Below, piece by piece: positions 1 to 6,390 of a stretch of DNA of 10,121 nucleotides; the first letter of the stretch is position 1, and each line of letters opens with the position of its first letter. The position numbers were made by a program, and so were the translations under genes. The DNA is from Bacillota bacterium. Lineage in GTDB: Bacteria > Bacillota > Clostridia > Oscillospirales > Ruminococcaceae. The notes under the pieces are model-generated. The model made no database searches, was not told the DNA's origin, and saw only the letters and a list, made by a program, of their open reading frames with translations. The stretch spans positions 1-10,121 of the forward strand of contig JAEWBS010000113.1 in the NCBI GenBank assembly GCA_023391005.1, given 5' to 3'.

Positions 1-73
1 GATTTTGTGCACTAAAAGCGGACGAAATACTGTGGCATCTCATAATTTCCACAATTATTTACAAGATAAATTC

Positions 74-106
74 GATTTTATGTTGCAAATGCGAAAGATT
101 TTATGT
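74..106 (+). repeat. 10-base direct repeat overlapping the regulator promoter
   Basis: GATTTTATGT occurs exactly at 74-83 and again at 97-106. The start-to-start distance is 23 bases, about two helical turns. The left copy ends on the first base of the predicted -35 and the right copy ends on the first base of the predicted -10. Such phased repeats are typical of sites bound by a dimeric regulator. The adjacent gene encodes a helix-turn-helix regulator, so autoregulation is a natural but unproven reading. An AT-rich coincidence cannot be excluded. Confidence 0.45.
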
Positions 107-111
107 AAAAT
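83..111 (+). promoter_or_regulatory. Probable vegetative promoter of the regulator-ftsEX operon
   Basis: The -35 element TTGCAA (83-88) is separated by 17 bases from the -10 element TAAAAT (106-111). This predicts transcription from about 118 and a leader of roughly 48 bases before the ATG at 166. It is the best-spaced pair in the AT-rich first 165 bases. Both elements touch copies of a perfect direct repeat (GATTTTATGT at 74-83 and 97-106), so control by a DNA-binding protein is plausible. The call rests on the sequence only. Confidence 0.5.
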
Positions 112-165
112 GAATACTAATAAACTATGCGTACTGTTATTCTTGACAATTGAGAGGGGATTTGT

Positions 166-1248
166 ATGTCTAACCGGCTGTTTCAGGGCATCATCCATCA
201 AATGCGAGATTCGATCGACCGCGTGATCGGCGTGATTGACGACACCGCCCACGTTGTTGCGTGTTCCGATTTGTCCAAGCTGGACAGCTCAAGAGAATAT
301 CTTGCTCTCGACCTTGGAGAAGGTCGCACCTTTGTGCGCGACGGTTGTACCTACAAGCCGTTCGGTACGGGGCAGCGCCCCGATTTTGCGGTGTTTGTAG
401 AAGGCACCGACGACATGGCCACGCGCTATGCCGGTATTTTGGCGGTTGCAGTTTCGGGCATTAAGCAGTATTATGATGAAAAGTACGACAGAGGCAATTT
501 TATCAAGAACGTCATGCTCGACAACATTCTGCCGGGCGACGTCTACATCAAGGCGCGCGAGCTGCATTTTAACACCGACGTTTCCCGCGTGGTGTTTTTG
601 GTGCGCATTGTATCCGCCTCGGGTGTCTCGGCGTTCGACGTTATTCAGAACCTGTTTCCGGACAAGCAGAAGGACTTTGTTTTCAGCATCTCAGAAAACG
701 ACATTGTCATTGTCAAGGAAATTAAGCCCGGCATCGAATCAAAAGATCTTGAAAAGCTGGCGCGCTCCATTGTCGACACGCTGGCCGGCGAGTTTTATAC
801 CCGTATCGTCGTCGGCATCGGCACTGTTGTGGTTGGCGTCAAGGATCTGGCCCGCTCCTTTAAAGAGGCGCAGGTCTCGCTTGAGGTCGGCAAGGTGTTC
901 GACACCGAAAAAACCATTGTGCGCTACGACAATCTCGGCATTGCCCGCCTGATTTATCAGCTGCCGACCACGCTGTGCGAGATGTTCCTGCGCGAGGTGT
1001 TTATCAAGGGCTCGATCGACAGCCTTGATAAAGAAACGCTGTTTACCATTCAAAAGTTCTTTGAGAACAATCTGAACGTTTCCGAAACTTCAAGAAAGCT
1101 GTTTGTTCACCGCAATACGCTGGTGTATCGCCTTGAGAAGATCAAAAAGCTCACGGGGCTTGATCTGCGTGAGTTTGATCATGCGATCGTCTTTAAGGTG
1201 GCGCTGATGGTCAAGAAATATTTGACCGCGAACCCGGTGAAATATTGA
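166..1248 (+). CDS. CdaR/PucR-family helix-turn-helix transcriptional regulator
   Basis: This 360-residue protein is a probable cytoplasmic DNA-binding regulator. The C-terminal part (about residues 298-355) has the PucR/CdaR-type helix-turn-helix: an FFENNLNVSETSRKL helix pair followed by VHRNTLVYRLEKIKKLTGLD, the hallmark of the family. The middle (about 115-270) fits the GGDEF-like domain of CdaR relatives, without a GGDEF motif. The N-terminal 100 residues look like a small sensory domain whose ligand cannot be named. The family is known from sugar-diacid, purine and amino-acid control. Here the downstream genes are ftsE and ftsX, so the target may be cell division or wall hydrolysis. The ATG at 166 is preceded by a GAGAGGGG site (152-159) at good distance. 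The gene ends 9 bases before ftsE in the same frame. The family is secure; the function is not. Confidence 0.88.
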   Translation: MSNRLFQGIIHQMRDSIDRVIGVIDDTAHVVACSDLSKLDSSREYLALDLGEGRTFVRDGCTYKPFGTGQRPDFAVFVEGTDDMATRYAGILAVAVSGIKQYYDEKYDRGNFIKNVMLDNILPGDVYIKARELHFNTDVSRVVFLVRIVSASGVSAFDVIQNLFPDKQKDFVFSISENDIVIVKEIKPGIESKDLEKLARSIVDTLAGEFYTRIVVGIGTVVVGVKDLARSFKEAQVSLEVGKVFDTEKTIVRYDNLGIARLIYQLPTTLCEMFLREVFIKGSIDSLDKETLFTIQKFFENNLNVSETSRKLFVHRNTLVYRLEKIKKLTGLDLREFDHAIVFKVALMVKKYLTANPVKY

Positions 1249-1257
1249 TGTGTTATC

Positions 1258-1944
1258 ATGATTGAATTTCAGAATGTCATTAAAAGTTACGGCGGGCCGC
1301 AGCTGGCGCTTGATGATGTCTCCTTTTCGGTTGAAAAGGGCGAATTTTTGTTTGTGGTGGGGGCCTCCGGCTCGGGCAAGAGCACCATGCTCAAGCTCAT
1401 TACGCGCGAGGAGGCCGCCACCGCCGGCAAGGTCTATGTGGATGGCTGCGATGTGGGCAAGCTGCGCCGCAGCGAGCTGCCCTATTACCGCAGGGGCATC
1501 GGCGTCGTGTTTCAGGACTTTCGGCTCATCCCGCAGATGAGCGTCTACGACAATGTGGCGTTCGCCCTGCGGGTCACAAACGTGGCCACCCGCGACATCA
1601 AGCGCCGGGTGCCTTATGTTCTTGATTTGGTCGGGCTGTTGCACAAAGCAAAGCGCTTTCCCGAGCAGCTTTCGGGCGGCGAGCAGCAGCGCGTCGCTTT
1701 GGCGCGCGCACTTGTCAATAACCCCTCGCTGATCATCGCCGACGAGCCGACCGGCAACATCGACCCCGCCATGTCTTTTGAAATTGTAGAGCTACTTAGT
1801 GAAATTAATAAGTGCGGAACGACAGTGATGATGGTGACACACGAACATAACTTAGTCAACAAATTCCGTCATCGTACCATGGTCATCAATGGTGGGCACC
1901 TGGTTGCCGACGGTCATCTGGGAGGCAAACGTGCGCGGCAGTAG
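1258..1944 (+). CDS. ftsE: Cell division ATP-binding protein FtsE
   Basis: FtsE is the cytoplasmic ABC-type ATPase that pairs with the membrane protein FtsX and uses ATP to switch on peptidoglycan hydrolases at the division septum or side wall. The 228 residues carry the whole ABC set: Walker A GASGSGKS (35-42, Lys41), Q-loop Gln86, signature LSGGEQQR (138-145), Walker B IIADEP with Glu163, and switch His195. Length and the NVIKSYGG start are typical of the family. No Shine-Dalgarno sequence is seen just before the ATG; the nearest purine run, GGTGA at 1236-1240, is 17 bases away. Translation is therefore probably coupled to the upstream regulator gene, which ends 9 bases earlier in the same frame. 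The last third (about 1785-1890) is visibly more AT-rich than the rest. The 3' end overlaps ftsX by 14 bases. Confidence 0.96.
   Translation: MIEFQNVIKSYGGPQLALDDVSFSVEKGEFLFVVGASGSGKSTMLKLITREEAATAGKVYVDGCDVGKLRRSELPYYRRGIGVVFQDFRLIPQMSVYDNVAFALRVTNVATRDIKRRVPYVLDLVGLLHKAKRFPEQLSGGEQQRVALARALVNNPSLIIADEPTGNIDPAMSFEIVELLSEINKCGTTVMMVTHEHNLVNKFRHRTMVINGGHLVADGHLGGKRARQ
1921..1933 (+). promoter_or_regulatory. Ribosome binding site fixing a GTG start for ftsX
   Basis: GGAGG at 1921-1925 lies 5 bases before GTG at 1931, inside the last codons of ftsE. An in-frame ATG further upstream (1889) has no comparable site and would add 14 residues lacking the usual FtsX N-terminus. The GTG at 1931 is therefore preferred. 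Confidence 0.8.
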
Positions 1945-2836
1945 TTTTGGTTATCTGATTAAAGAGGGCTTTCGTAATATTTATCAGAACAGAGCAATTT
2001 CGATTGCGGCCATCGGCGTGCTGGTGGCCTGCTTGCTTTTGGTGGGAATTTCGACGCTCTTTACAATAAACGTGAATAATATGGTGGGCTATTTTGAGTC
2101 TCAGAATGAGATTATGGTGTTTTTATCCGACGACGTTCAGGGCGACGAGCTGACCGATATCGACGCCGAGCTGCGCAGCATCAGCAACGTGGCGTCGGCG
2201 ACCTTCATCAGCCGCGAGGACGGCTTGAAGACCTGGATGCAGGAGCTCGGCGACGACGGCACGCTGCTCGAGTGGCTTGTGGAGGATAACCCGCTGCAAA
2301 ACGCCTACCGGCTCGTCGTCAAAGATCTCTCGCAGATGCAGGAGACGATCGAGCTGGTCGGATACATAGACGGTGTCGACACCATCAGCGCCTCGAACGA
2401 GGTGGCGCAGGCCGTCACAGGACTTAAACAAGCCGTCTCGCTCGGCGGGCTCGCGGTGATTGCGCTCTTGGCGGCAGTCTCGTTAAGCATCGTTTCAAAC
2501 ACGATTAAGCTAACGGTCTTCAACCGCAGAAAAGAAATCAGCATTATGAAATATGTGGGCGCGACAGACGCCTTTATTCGGTTGCCCTTTTTATCCGAGG
2601 GGCTGTTGCTGGGCTTTATCTCGGCAACCGTCGCGTTCTTTCTGCTGTGGGGCGGCTATACCGCCTTTGGGCACTGGGCCAGCCAGAGCGCCTTTTATTG
2701 GGCGTCGCTGATCACGGGCCAGCTTGTCGCTTTCAAGACGGTCGCGCTGCGGCTTTACCTTTACTTTTTGGGGGCCGGTGTGGGCATCGGCGCGCTGGGC
2801 AGTATGTTCTTTGTCGGCAAATATATCAAGGTATAG
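1931..2836 (+). CDS. ftsX: Cell division permease-like protein FtsX
   Basis: FtsX is the membrane subunit of FtsEX; it transmits ATP-driven motion of FtsE to an extracellular hydrolase or hydrolase activator. From the GTG start the protein is 301 residues. The cytoplasmic N-terminus has the usual pattern of a Gly-Phe-Arg-Asn helix followed by Asn-Arg. The first membrane segment is at about 23-45. An extracellular domain of about 125 residues (46-171), rich in acidic residues, is the expected partner-binding region. Three further membrane segments lie near 172-192, 224-246 and 276-298. A cytoplasmic loop with FNRRKEISIMKYVGAT (about 198-213) is the conserved contact region for the ATPase in this family. 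The gene overlaps ftsE by 14 bases, which implies coupled, stoichiometric synthesis. No terminator is seen after it. Identification is firm from topology, motifs and neighbour. Confidence 0.95.
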   Translation: MRGSSFGYLIKEGFRNIYQNRAISIAAIGVLVACLLLVGISTLFTINVNNMVGYFESQNEIMVFLSDDVQGDELTDIDAELRSISNVASATFISREDGLKTWMQELGDDGTLLEWLVEDNPLQNAYRLVVKDLSQMQETIELVGYIDGVDTISASNEVAQAVTGLKQAVSLGGLAVIALLAAVSLSIVSNTIKLTVFNRRKEISIMKYVGATDAFIRLPFLSEGLLLGFISATVAFFLLWGGYTAFGHWASQSAFYWASLITGQLVAFKTVALRLYLYFLGAGVGIGALGSMFFVGKYIKV

Positions 2837-2892
2837 CCGCAAGACAACTATTATACGGTCCATTTTATCGGCGCGCTCAGGGCTAGGGTCGA

Positions 2893-2923
2893 TTGTCCCA
2901 TTCGTCTGTGCGCATGGTATAAT
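2893..2923 (+). promoter_or_regulatory. Extended -10 promoter before the M23 hydrolase gene
   Basis: A consensus TATAAT (2918-2923) preceded by TG one base upstream (TGG, 2915-2917) forms an extended -10 element. A weak -35, TTGTCC (2893-2898), sits at a 19-base spacing, which an extended -10 can tolerate. Transcription would start near 2930, giving a leader of about 84 bases before the GTG at 3014. This suggests that the hydrolase can be expressed independently of ftsEX. Confidence 0.55.
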
Positions 2924-2943
2924 GTGCCCGCCTAATATTTTAA

Positions 2944-2975
2944 AAGTATTTGCCATGTATACTTACAGTTTTTTT
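2944..2975 (+). promoter_or_regulatory. Weak inverted repeat plus T-run in the hydrolase leader
   Basis: AAGTAT (2944-2949) and ATACTT (2959-2964) are exact inverted copies around a 9-base loop, followed after 4 bases by seven T residues (2969-2975). It lies between the predicted start of transcription and the gene. It could be a weak attenuator or an operator, but a 6-pair AT-rich stem is a poor terminator on its own. Confidence 0.25.
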
Positions 2976-3013
2976 ACATTCCGGTCATGCATTGTTTGTG
3001 GGGAGGTGGTATT

Positions 3014-4195
3014 GTGAAGATCATAAGACGGGTGGCGGCGTGTCTTGTCGCCCTCTTTGTGCTTGTATCGGCATCGCCGATCATCTCAGGCGCGGACAAC
3101 GATTATAAGGATCAGCTCAACGCGCTTTCTTCAAAATATGACGAGCTCGAAAAGCAGCAGAAAGAGATCCAAAACCAAATTAATAAGGCCAAAACCGAAA
3201 AGGACAAGCATCTGGCGCAAAAAAAGCAGCTTGATAACCAAATTTATGGCGTCCGCCAACAGATTACGGTGTTAAGCGATAAAATTACGCTGCTTGAGCA
3301 GGGTATTGCCAAAAAGGAAGAGGAGCTTCAGGCGCAGCAGCTGCGCATTGAAGACAATTTTGACTTGCTTAAAAAGCGGTTGCGGGTTATGTACAAGACC
3401 GGCAACGCCAGTGTGTTGGGGCTGGTGCTCGGCGCGGAGGATTTTACCGAGTTTTTATCCCGGACGCAGGTAACGGCCCGGGTTGCGCAGCACGACCGCG
3501 AATTGATCGAGGAAATGCGCGAGGAGCTTGCCCAAATTCACGAGGTTAAGACACTGATTGAGGCCGACAAGACCGAGCTTGAAGCCTCAAAGGGGCAGCA
3601 GGCCCAAAAGCAAACCCAGCTGGCGCAGCAGCTTTTGCAGACGCAGGACCAGATACAGGATATCGAAGCGCTCGAAAAGGATTACAAGGCTAATCAGGCG
3701 CAGCTTAAAAAGCAGATGGATGAGGTTCAGGCCGAGGTTGACGCCATCTATTCCAAGATTGATTCAACCGGCACCTATGACGGCGGCATTATGCTGTGGC
3801 CCGTTGCAGGCTATAAAACCGTCACTTCCGACTTTGGCTGGCGCTTTGGCGGCACCGACTACCACACCGGCATCGACATTGCGCGCACCAACGCGGCGGG
3901 TCAGGGCATTTACGGCAAGCCGATTCTGGCGGCCTCGGACGGCAAGGTGGTCTTTACCCAGACGACCTACATCGCGGGGCGCGGCTACGGCATCTATCTG
4001 ATCATCGACCATGGCGGCGGCATCTCAACGCTTTATGGCCACACAAGCGGCCTTAAGGTCAAGGTGGGCGATAAGGTGACGCGCGGGCAGACGGTGGCCT
4101 ATGTCGGTTCGACAGGCTGGTCAACGGGGCCGCACCTGCATTTTGAGGTGCGCGTCAACGGCAAGTATACAAACCCCTGGCCTTATCTGAGATAG
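3014..4195 (+). CDS. Secreted coiled-coil M23 (LytM-type) peptidoglycan endopeptidase, probable FtsEX partner
   Basis: This 393-residue exported protein is built like the hydrolases and activators controlled by FtsEX. A basic N-terminus and hydrophobic stretch (about 7-25) form a signal peptide, with likely cleavage near SGA-DN. Long charged coiled-coil segments follow (about 30-110 and 155-255) and end in an M23/LytM domain (about 270-390). The zinc and catalytic residues are all present: His284 and Asp288 in HTGID, His343 in LYGH, and His374/His376 in HLHFEV. The domain should therefore be an active metallo-endopeptidase cutting peptide cross-links, unlike E. coli EnvC, whose LytM domain is degenerate. 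GGAGG at 3002-3006 places the start at GTG 3014; the earlier in-frame ATG at 2987 would put that site inside the gene. The position just after ftsEX supports a role as its effector; PcsB and CwlO fill that role in other Firmicutes with different catalytic domains. The substrate bond is not determinable here. Confidence 0.92.
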   Translation: MKIIRRVAACLVALFVLVSASPIISGADNDYKDQLNALSSKYDELEKQQKEIQNQINKAKTEKDKHLAQKKQLDNQIYGVRQQITVLSDKITLLEQGIAKKEEELQAQQLRIEDNFDLLKKRLRVMYKTGNASVLGLVLGAEDFTEFLSRTQVTARVAQHDRELIEEMREELAQIHEVKTLIEADKTELEASKGQQAQKQTQLAQQLLQTQDQIQDIEALEKDYKANQAQLKKQMDEVQAEVDAIYSKIDSTGTYDGGIMLWPVAGYKTVTSDFGWRFGGTDYHTGIDIARTNAAGQGIYGKPILAASDGKVVFTQTTYIAGRGYGIYLIIDHGGGISTLYGHTSGLKVKVGDKVTRGQTVAYVGSTGWSTGPHLHFEVRVNGKYTNPWPYLR

Positions 4196-4268
4196 CCGCC
4201 CTTTTAAATGCGACTTTTCTCCGCTTTTGTAAAAGAGCCCGCGCAATTACCTTAAGAAGGAGAGCCCC

Positions 4269-5609
4269 ATGAACAGAAAAATTACGCTGGGCGGCGCGGT
4301 GACGCTGGCCATCATGTTTTCAACCGTCACGTTCATCATGACGATGATCTATGCCCAAAAGACCTTCGACAGCCGCGTGTTCAACATCAAGGAACGCGAG
4401 ACGATGTACGCGAAGCTTGCCGAGGTCGACCGTCTGATCCGGCAGAAATATTTTAATACCATCGATGAACAGACGCTGGGTGAGAATCTGGTGCGCGGCT
4501 ATATCGCGGGCATTGAGGACAAGTACGGCATCTATCTGACCGCCGAGCAATACGCCGAGACGCAGAGCGACTATGACGGCAGAATGGTGGATATCGGCAT
4601 CGTTTGCTCGGCCGATCCGGGCGGCTACATCCTGATTGATAAGGTCTATGCCGACTCGCCCGCGGCGGTATCGGAGCTGGCGAGGGGCGATTTGATCATC
4701 AAGGTCGATGAGCTGCCGGTCACCGCCGAAAGCTATGAGGCGGCGGTCGACGCGCTCAAGGGCGAGCCGGGCACGACGGTGACGGTGCTGGTACGCCGCG
4801 GCAGCCTTGAGAAGAGCTACACCATCACCCGCCGCAAGGTTGAGGTTCCGACGGCCGAGGGTCGCATGATCGGCAATATCGGTTACATTCGCATTCTGCA
4901 ATTTAACGACAATACCCCCGACCAGTTCTTTAAGGTGATGGACCAGCTCGCCGGCAGCGGCGCTCAGGCGCTGGTGTTCGATGTGCGCGGCAACCCCGGC
5001 GGCACCATCGAGTCGGTGGGCAAGATATTGGATAAGCTGCTGCCCGAGGGGCCGATTATTTCGGCGACCTACCGCAACAGCACCACGCCGCAGGTGCTGA
5101 TCACCAGCGACGCCGACGAGGTTAAGCTGCCGATGGCGGTGCTGATCAACGCCAAGTCGGCATCGGCTGCCGAACTATTCGCGCAGGCGCTCAAGGATTA
5201 TAACAAGGCCAAGGCGATCGGCGTGACCACCTACGGCAAGGGCTCGATGCAGGAGATTCACAAGCTTTCGGACGGTTCGGCGCTCGACTTTACCGTGGCG
5301 CGCTACAACCCGCCCAAATCCCCCAATTTTGAGGGCATCGGCGTCAAGCCCGATTACGAGGTTAAGCTGACCCCCGAATTGGAAAAAGAGCTTGAAAATC
5401 TTGATGAAAATAGCGATCTTCAGCTCAAAAAAGCGCTTGAGGTGGTGACGGCCATCCTCAGAGATCAGGCCGAACCCGGAGCGGTGGTGACCGATCCTGC
5501 AGCCAGCACGCCCGAGGACGAAGGCGATGTCTATGTCTACACCGGCGAGGATGACGGCGAAGATGACGAAGAAGACAGTGACGATTCCAGCACCGCAGCC
5601 TCGGAATAA
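4269..5609 (+). CDS. Membrane-anchored S41-family C-terminal processing protease (CtpA/CtpB type)
   Basis: This 446-residue serine protease cuts extracytoplasmic proteins from their C-terminus. It has a single N-terminal membrane anchor (about 7-29), a helical region, a PDZ domain (about 100-185) that would recognise substrate tails, and an S41 catalytic core (about 195-375). The Ser-Lys-Gln site is clear: Ser299 in the AKSASAAEL motif, Lys324 and Gln328 in YGKGSMQ. The spacing matches that of CtpB-type enzymes. The C-terminus is unusual: about 38 residues with 17 Asp/Glu and no basic residue, including EDDGEDDEEDSDD. An AAGGAG site (4257-4262) precedes the ATG by 6 bases. The gene starts 73 bases after the hydrolase gene with no evident terminator between them, so co-transcription is likely. 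In several bacteria related proteases degrade wall hydrolases; that role here is inferred from context. Confidence 0.94.
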   Translation: MNRKITLGGAVTLAIMFSTVTFIMTMIYAQKTFDSRVFNIKERETMYAKLAEVDRLIRQKYFNTIDEQTLGENLVRGYIAGIEDKYGIYLTAEQYAETQSDYDGRMVDIGIVCSADPGGYILIDKVYADSPAAVSELARGDLIIKVDELPVTAESYEAAVDALKGEPGTTVTVLVRRGSLEKSYTITRRKVEVPTAEGRMIGNIGYIRILQFNDNTPDQFFKVMDQLAGSGAQALVFDVRGNPGGTIESVGKILDKLLPEGPIISATYRNSTTPQVLITSDADEVKLPMAVLINAKSASAAELFAQALKDYNKAKAIGVTTYGKGSMQEIHKLSDGSALDFTVARYNPPKSPNFEGIGVKPDYEVKLTPELEKELENLDENSDLQLKKALEVVTAILRDQAEPGAVVTDPAASTPEDEGDVYVYTGEDDGEDDEEDSDDSSTAASE

Positions 5610-5650
5610 GGCGGCGTGTATCAGTTGACGGTTTTGGCATAAAAATGATC

Positions 5651-5687
5651 AAAGCGGCTGTGTTTTTTTAAAATCACAGCTGCTTTT
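5651..5687 (+). terminator. Intrinsic terminator after the S41 protease gene
   Basis: The arms AAAGCGGCTGTG (5651-5662) and CACAGCTGCTTT (5675-5686) pair over 12 positions with one G-T wobble around a T/A-rich loop. A short T-run (5684-5687) follows. It ends the envelope/division cluster 41 bases after the protease stop codon. The T-tail is short, so efficiency may be moderate. Confidence 0.7.
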
Positions 5688-5690
5688 AAT

Positions 5691-5843
5691 GTCGGCGAAC
5701 CGGCATCAGCACAATATTCGGCGCATATAGATGGATATTGCTATAGACACAAGCGCATGATAATGGGCGGACGTCCGTGCCAATTCTAGCAGCATGGGCA
5801 AATAGATGCCATATATGCCGGTCTTTTTCAGGTAAAATTGGAC
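5691..5843. other. Unexplained intergenic block with several inverted repeats
   Basis: About 150 bases between the terminator and the greA promoter contain no supported gene. I see an 8-base inverted pair at its ends (ACCGGCAT at 5699-5706; ATGCCGGT at 5815-5822), a perfect 10-base palindrome CGGACGTCCG (5768-5777), and a bulged hairpin ATGGGCA/TGCCAT (5794-5812). A structured RNA or an operator region is possible, but no convincing promoter for an RNA was found. It may also be plain spacer. Confidence 0.3.
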
Positions 5844-5873
5844 TTGACACAGCGGGATATTTTTTACTATAAT
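5844..5873 (+). promoter_or_regulatory. Near-consensus vegetative promoter of greA
   Basis: A perfect -35 TTGACA (5844-5849) and a perfect -10 TATAAT (5868-5873) are separated by 18 bases. Transcription should start near 5880, giving a leader of only about 30 bases. This predicts strong, constitutive expression of greA. Confidence 0.88.
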
Positions 5874-5886
5874 ACATCTATTGCGA

Positions 5887-5899
5887 TCCTTTAAAAGGA
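5887..5899 (+). promoter_or_regulatory. Short inverted repeat overlapping the greA ribosome site
   Basis: TCCTTT (5887-5892) and AAAGGA (5894-5899) are inverted copies around one A. The right arm is part of the AAAGGAGG ribosome site of greA. Folded as RNA this allows only about 4 pairs (TCCT/AGGA) around a TTAAA loop, so masking of the ribosome site would be weak. Confidence 0.25.
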
Positions 5900-5909
5900 G
5901 GATAACATC

Positions 5910-6389
5910 ATGGCAAAGGAAAAGGCCCCGGTCAGCGAAATGACCCGGGAGGAATACCAGTCGCTGCGCGACGAGCTCGAAACTTTAAAAACTGTTGAGC
6001 GCAACGAGATTTCGGAAAAGATCCGAATTGCCCGTGGTTTTGGCGATCTTTCTGAGAACAGTGAATATGATGAGGCGAAGAACGATCAAGCCCGTTTAGA
6101 AGCGCGTATCAGCCGCTTGGAAGAACAGCTTAAAAATGTTGTGATCGTCGAGACGGTTAACACCGACGCGGTCGCCATTGGCACCAAGGTCGTTTTGCTG
6201 GATATGGAGTTTGGTGATGAGACCGAGTACCGCATCGGCAGCAGCGCTGTCGGCAGCGGCGAAGATATCATCACTGTTGATTCCCCCGTCGGGCACGCCA
6301 TTATCAATAAGCGCGTCGGCGATGTGGTTGACATTGACACCCCCAGCAAGAAAACCTATCAAATGAAAATTGTAAGCATTAGCAAGTAG
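5910..6389 (+). CDS. greA: Transcription elongation factor GreA
   Basis: GreA enters the secondary channel of stalled RNA polymerase and stimulates cleavage of the backtracked transcript, so elongation can restart. The 159-residue length is typical. The N-terminal two-thirds of the first half (about 10-80) forms the coiled coil. Its tip carries the functional acidic pair in GDLSENSEY (Asp46 and Glu49), equivalent to the tip motif of characterised GreA proteins. The C-terminal half (about 85-159) is the FKBP-like globular domain, with TPVGxAI-like sequence DSPVGHAIINKRVGD near its end. An AAAGGAGG site (5894-5901) sits 8 bases before the ATG. The gene is apparently monocistronic, with its own near-consensus promoter and a strong terminator immediately after it. 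The lysS gene that often follows greA elsewhere is absent. Confidence 0.97.
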   Translation: MAKEKAPVSEMTREEYQSLRDELETLKTVERNEISEKIRIARGFGDLSENSEYDEAKNDQARLEARISRLEEQLKNVVIVETVNTDAVAIGTKVVLLDMEFGDETEYRIGSSAVGSGEDIITVDSPVGHAIINKRVGDVVDIDTPSKKTYQMKIVSISK

Positions 6390-6390
6390 A

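Noticed and set aside
143..170. Consensus -35-like TTGACA at 143-148
   Set aside because: The only -10-like sequence at proper spacing (TATGTC, 165-170) is poor and would start transcription inside the regulator gene.
1090..1644. 184-codon minus-strand frame opposite the regulator/ftsE junction
   Set aside because: It overlaps two well-supported genes, and its composition is that of an antisense shadow.
2987..3013. In-frame ATG at 2987 as start of the M23 hydrolase
   Set aside because: It has no ribosome site, would bury the clear GGAGG site inside the gene, and would put a Cys/Trp/Gly-rich segment before the signal peptide.
4320..4901. 193-codon minus-strand frame opposite the S41 protease
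   Set aside because: It mirrors the codon bias of a certain gene; the protein is Arg/His/Ala-rich without recognisable domains.
5686..5877. 63-codon minus-strand frame in the ctpA-greA gap
   Set aside because: Its start overlaps the near-consensus greA promoter, its end overlaps the terminator region, and the peptide has no recognisable features.
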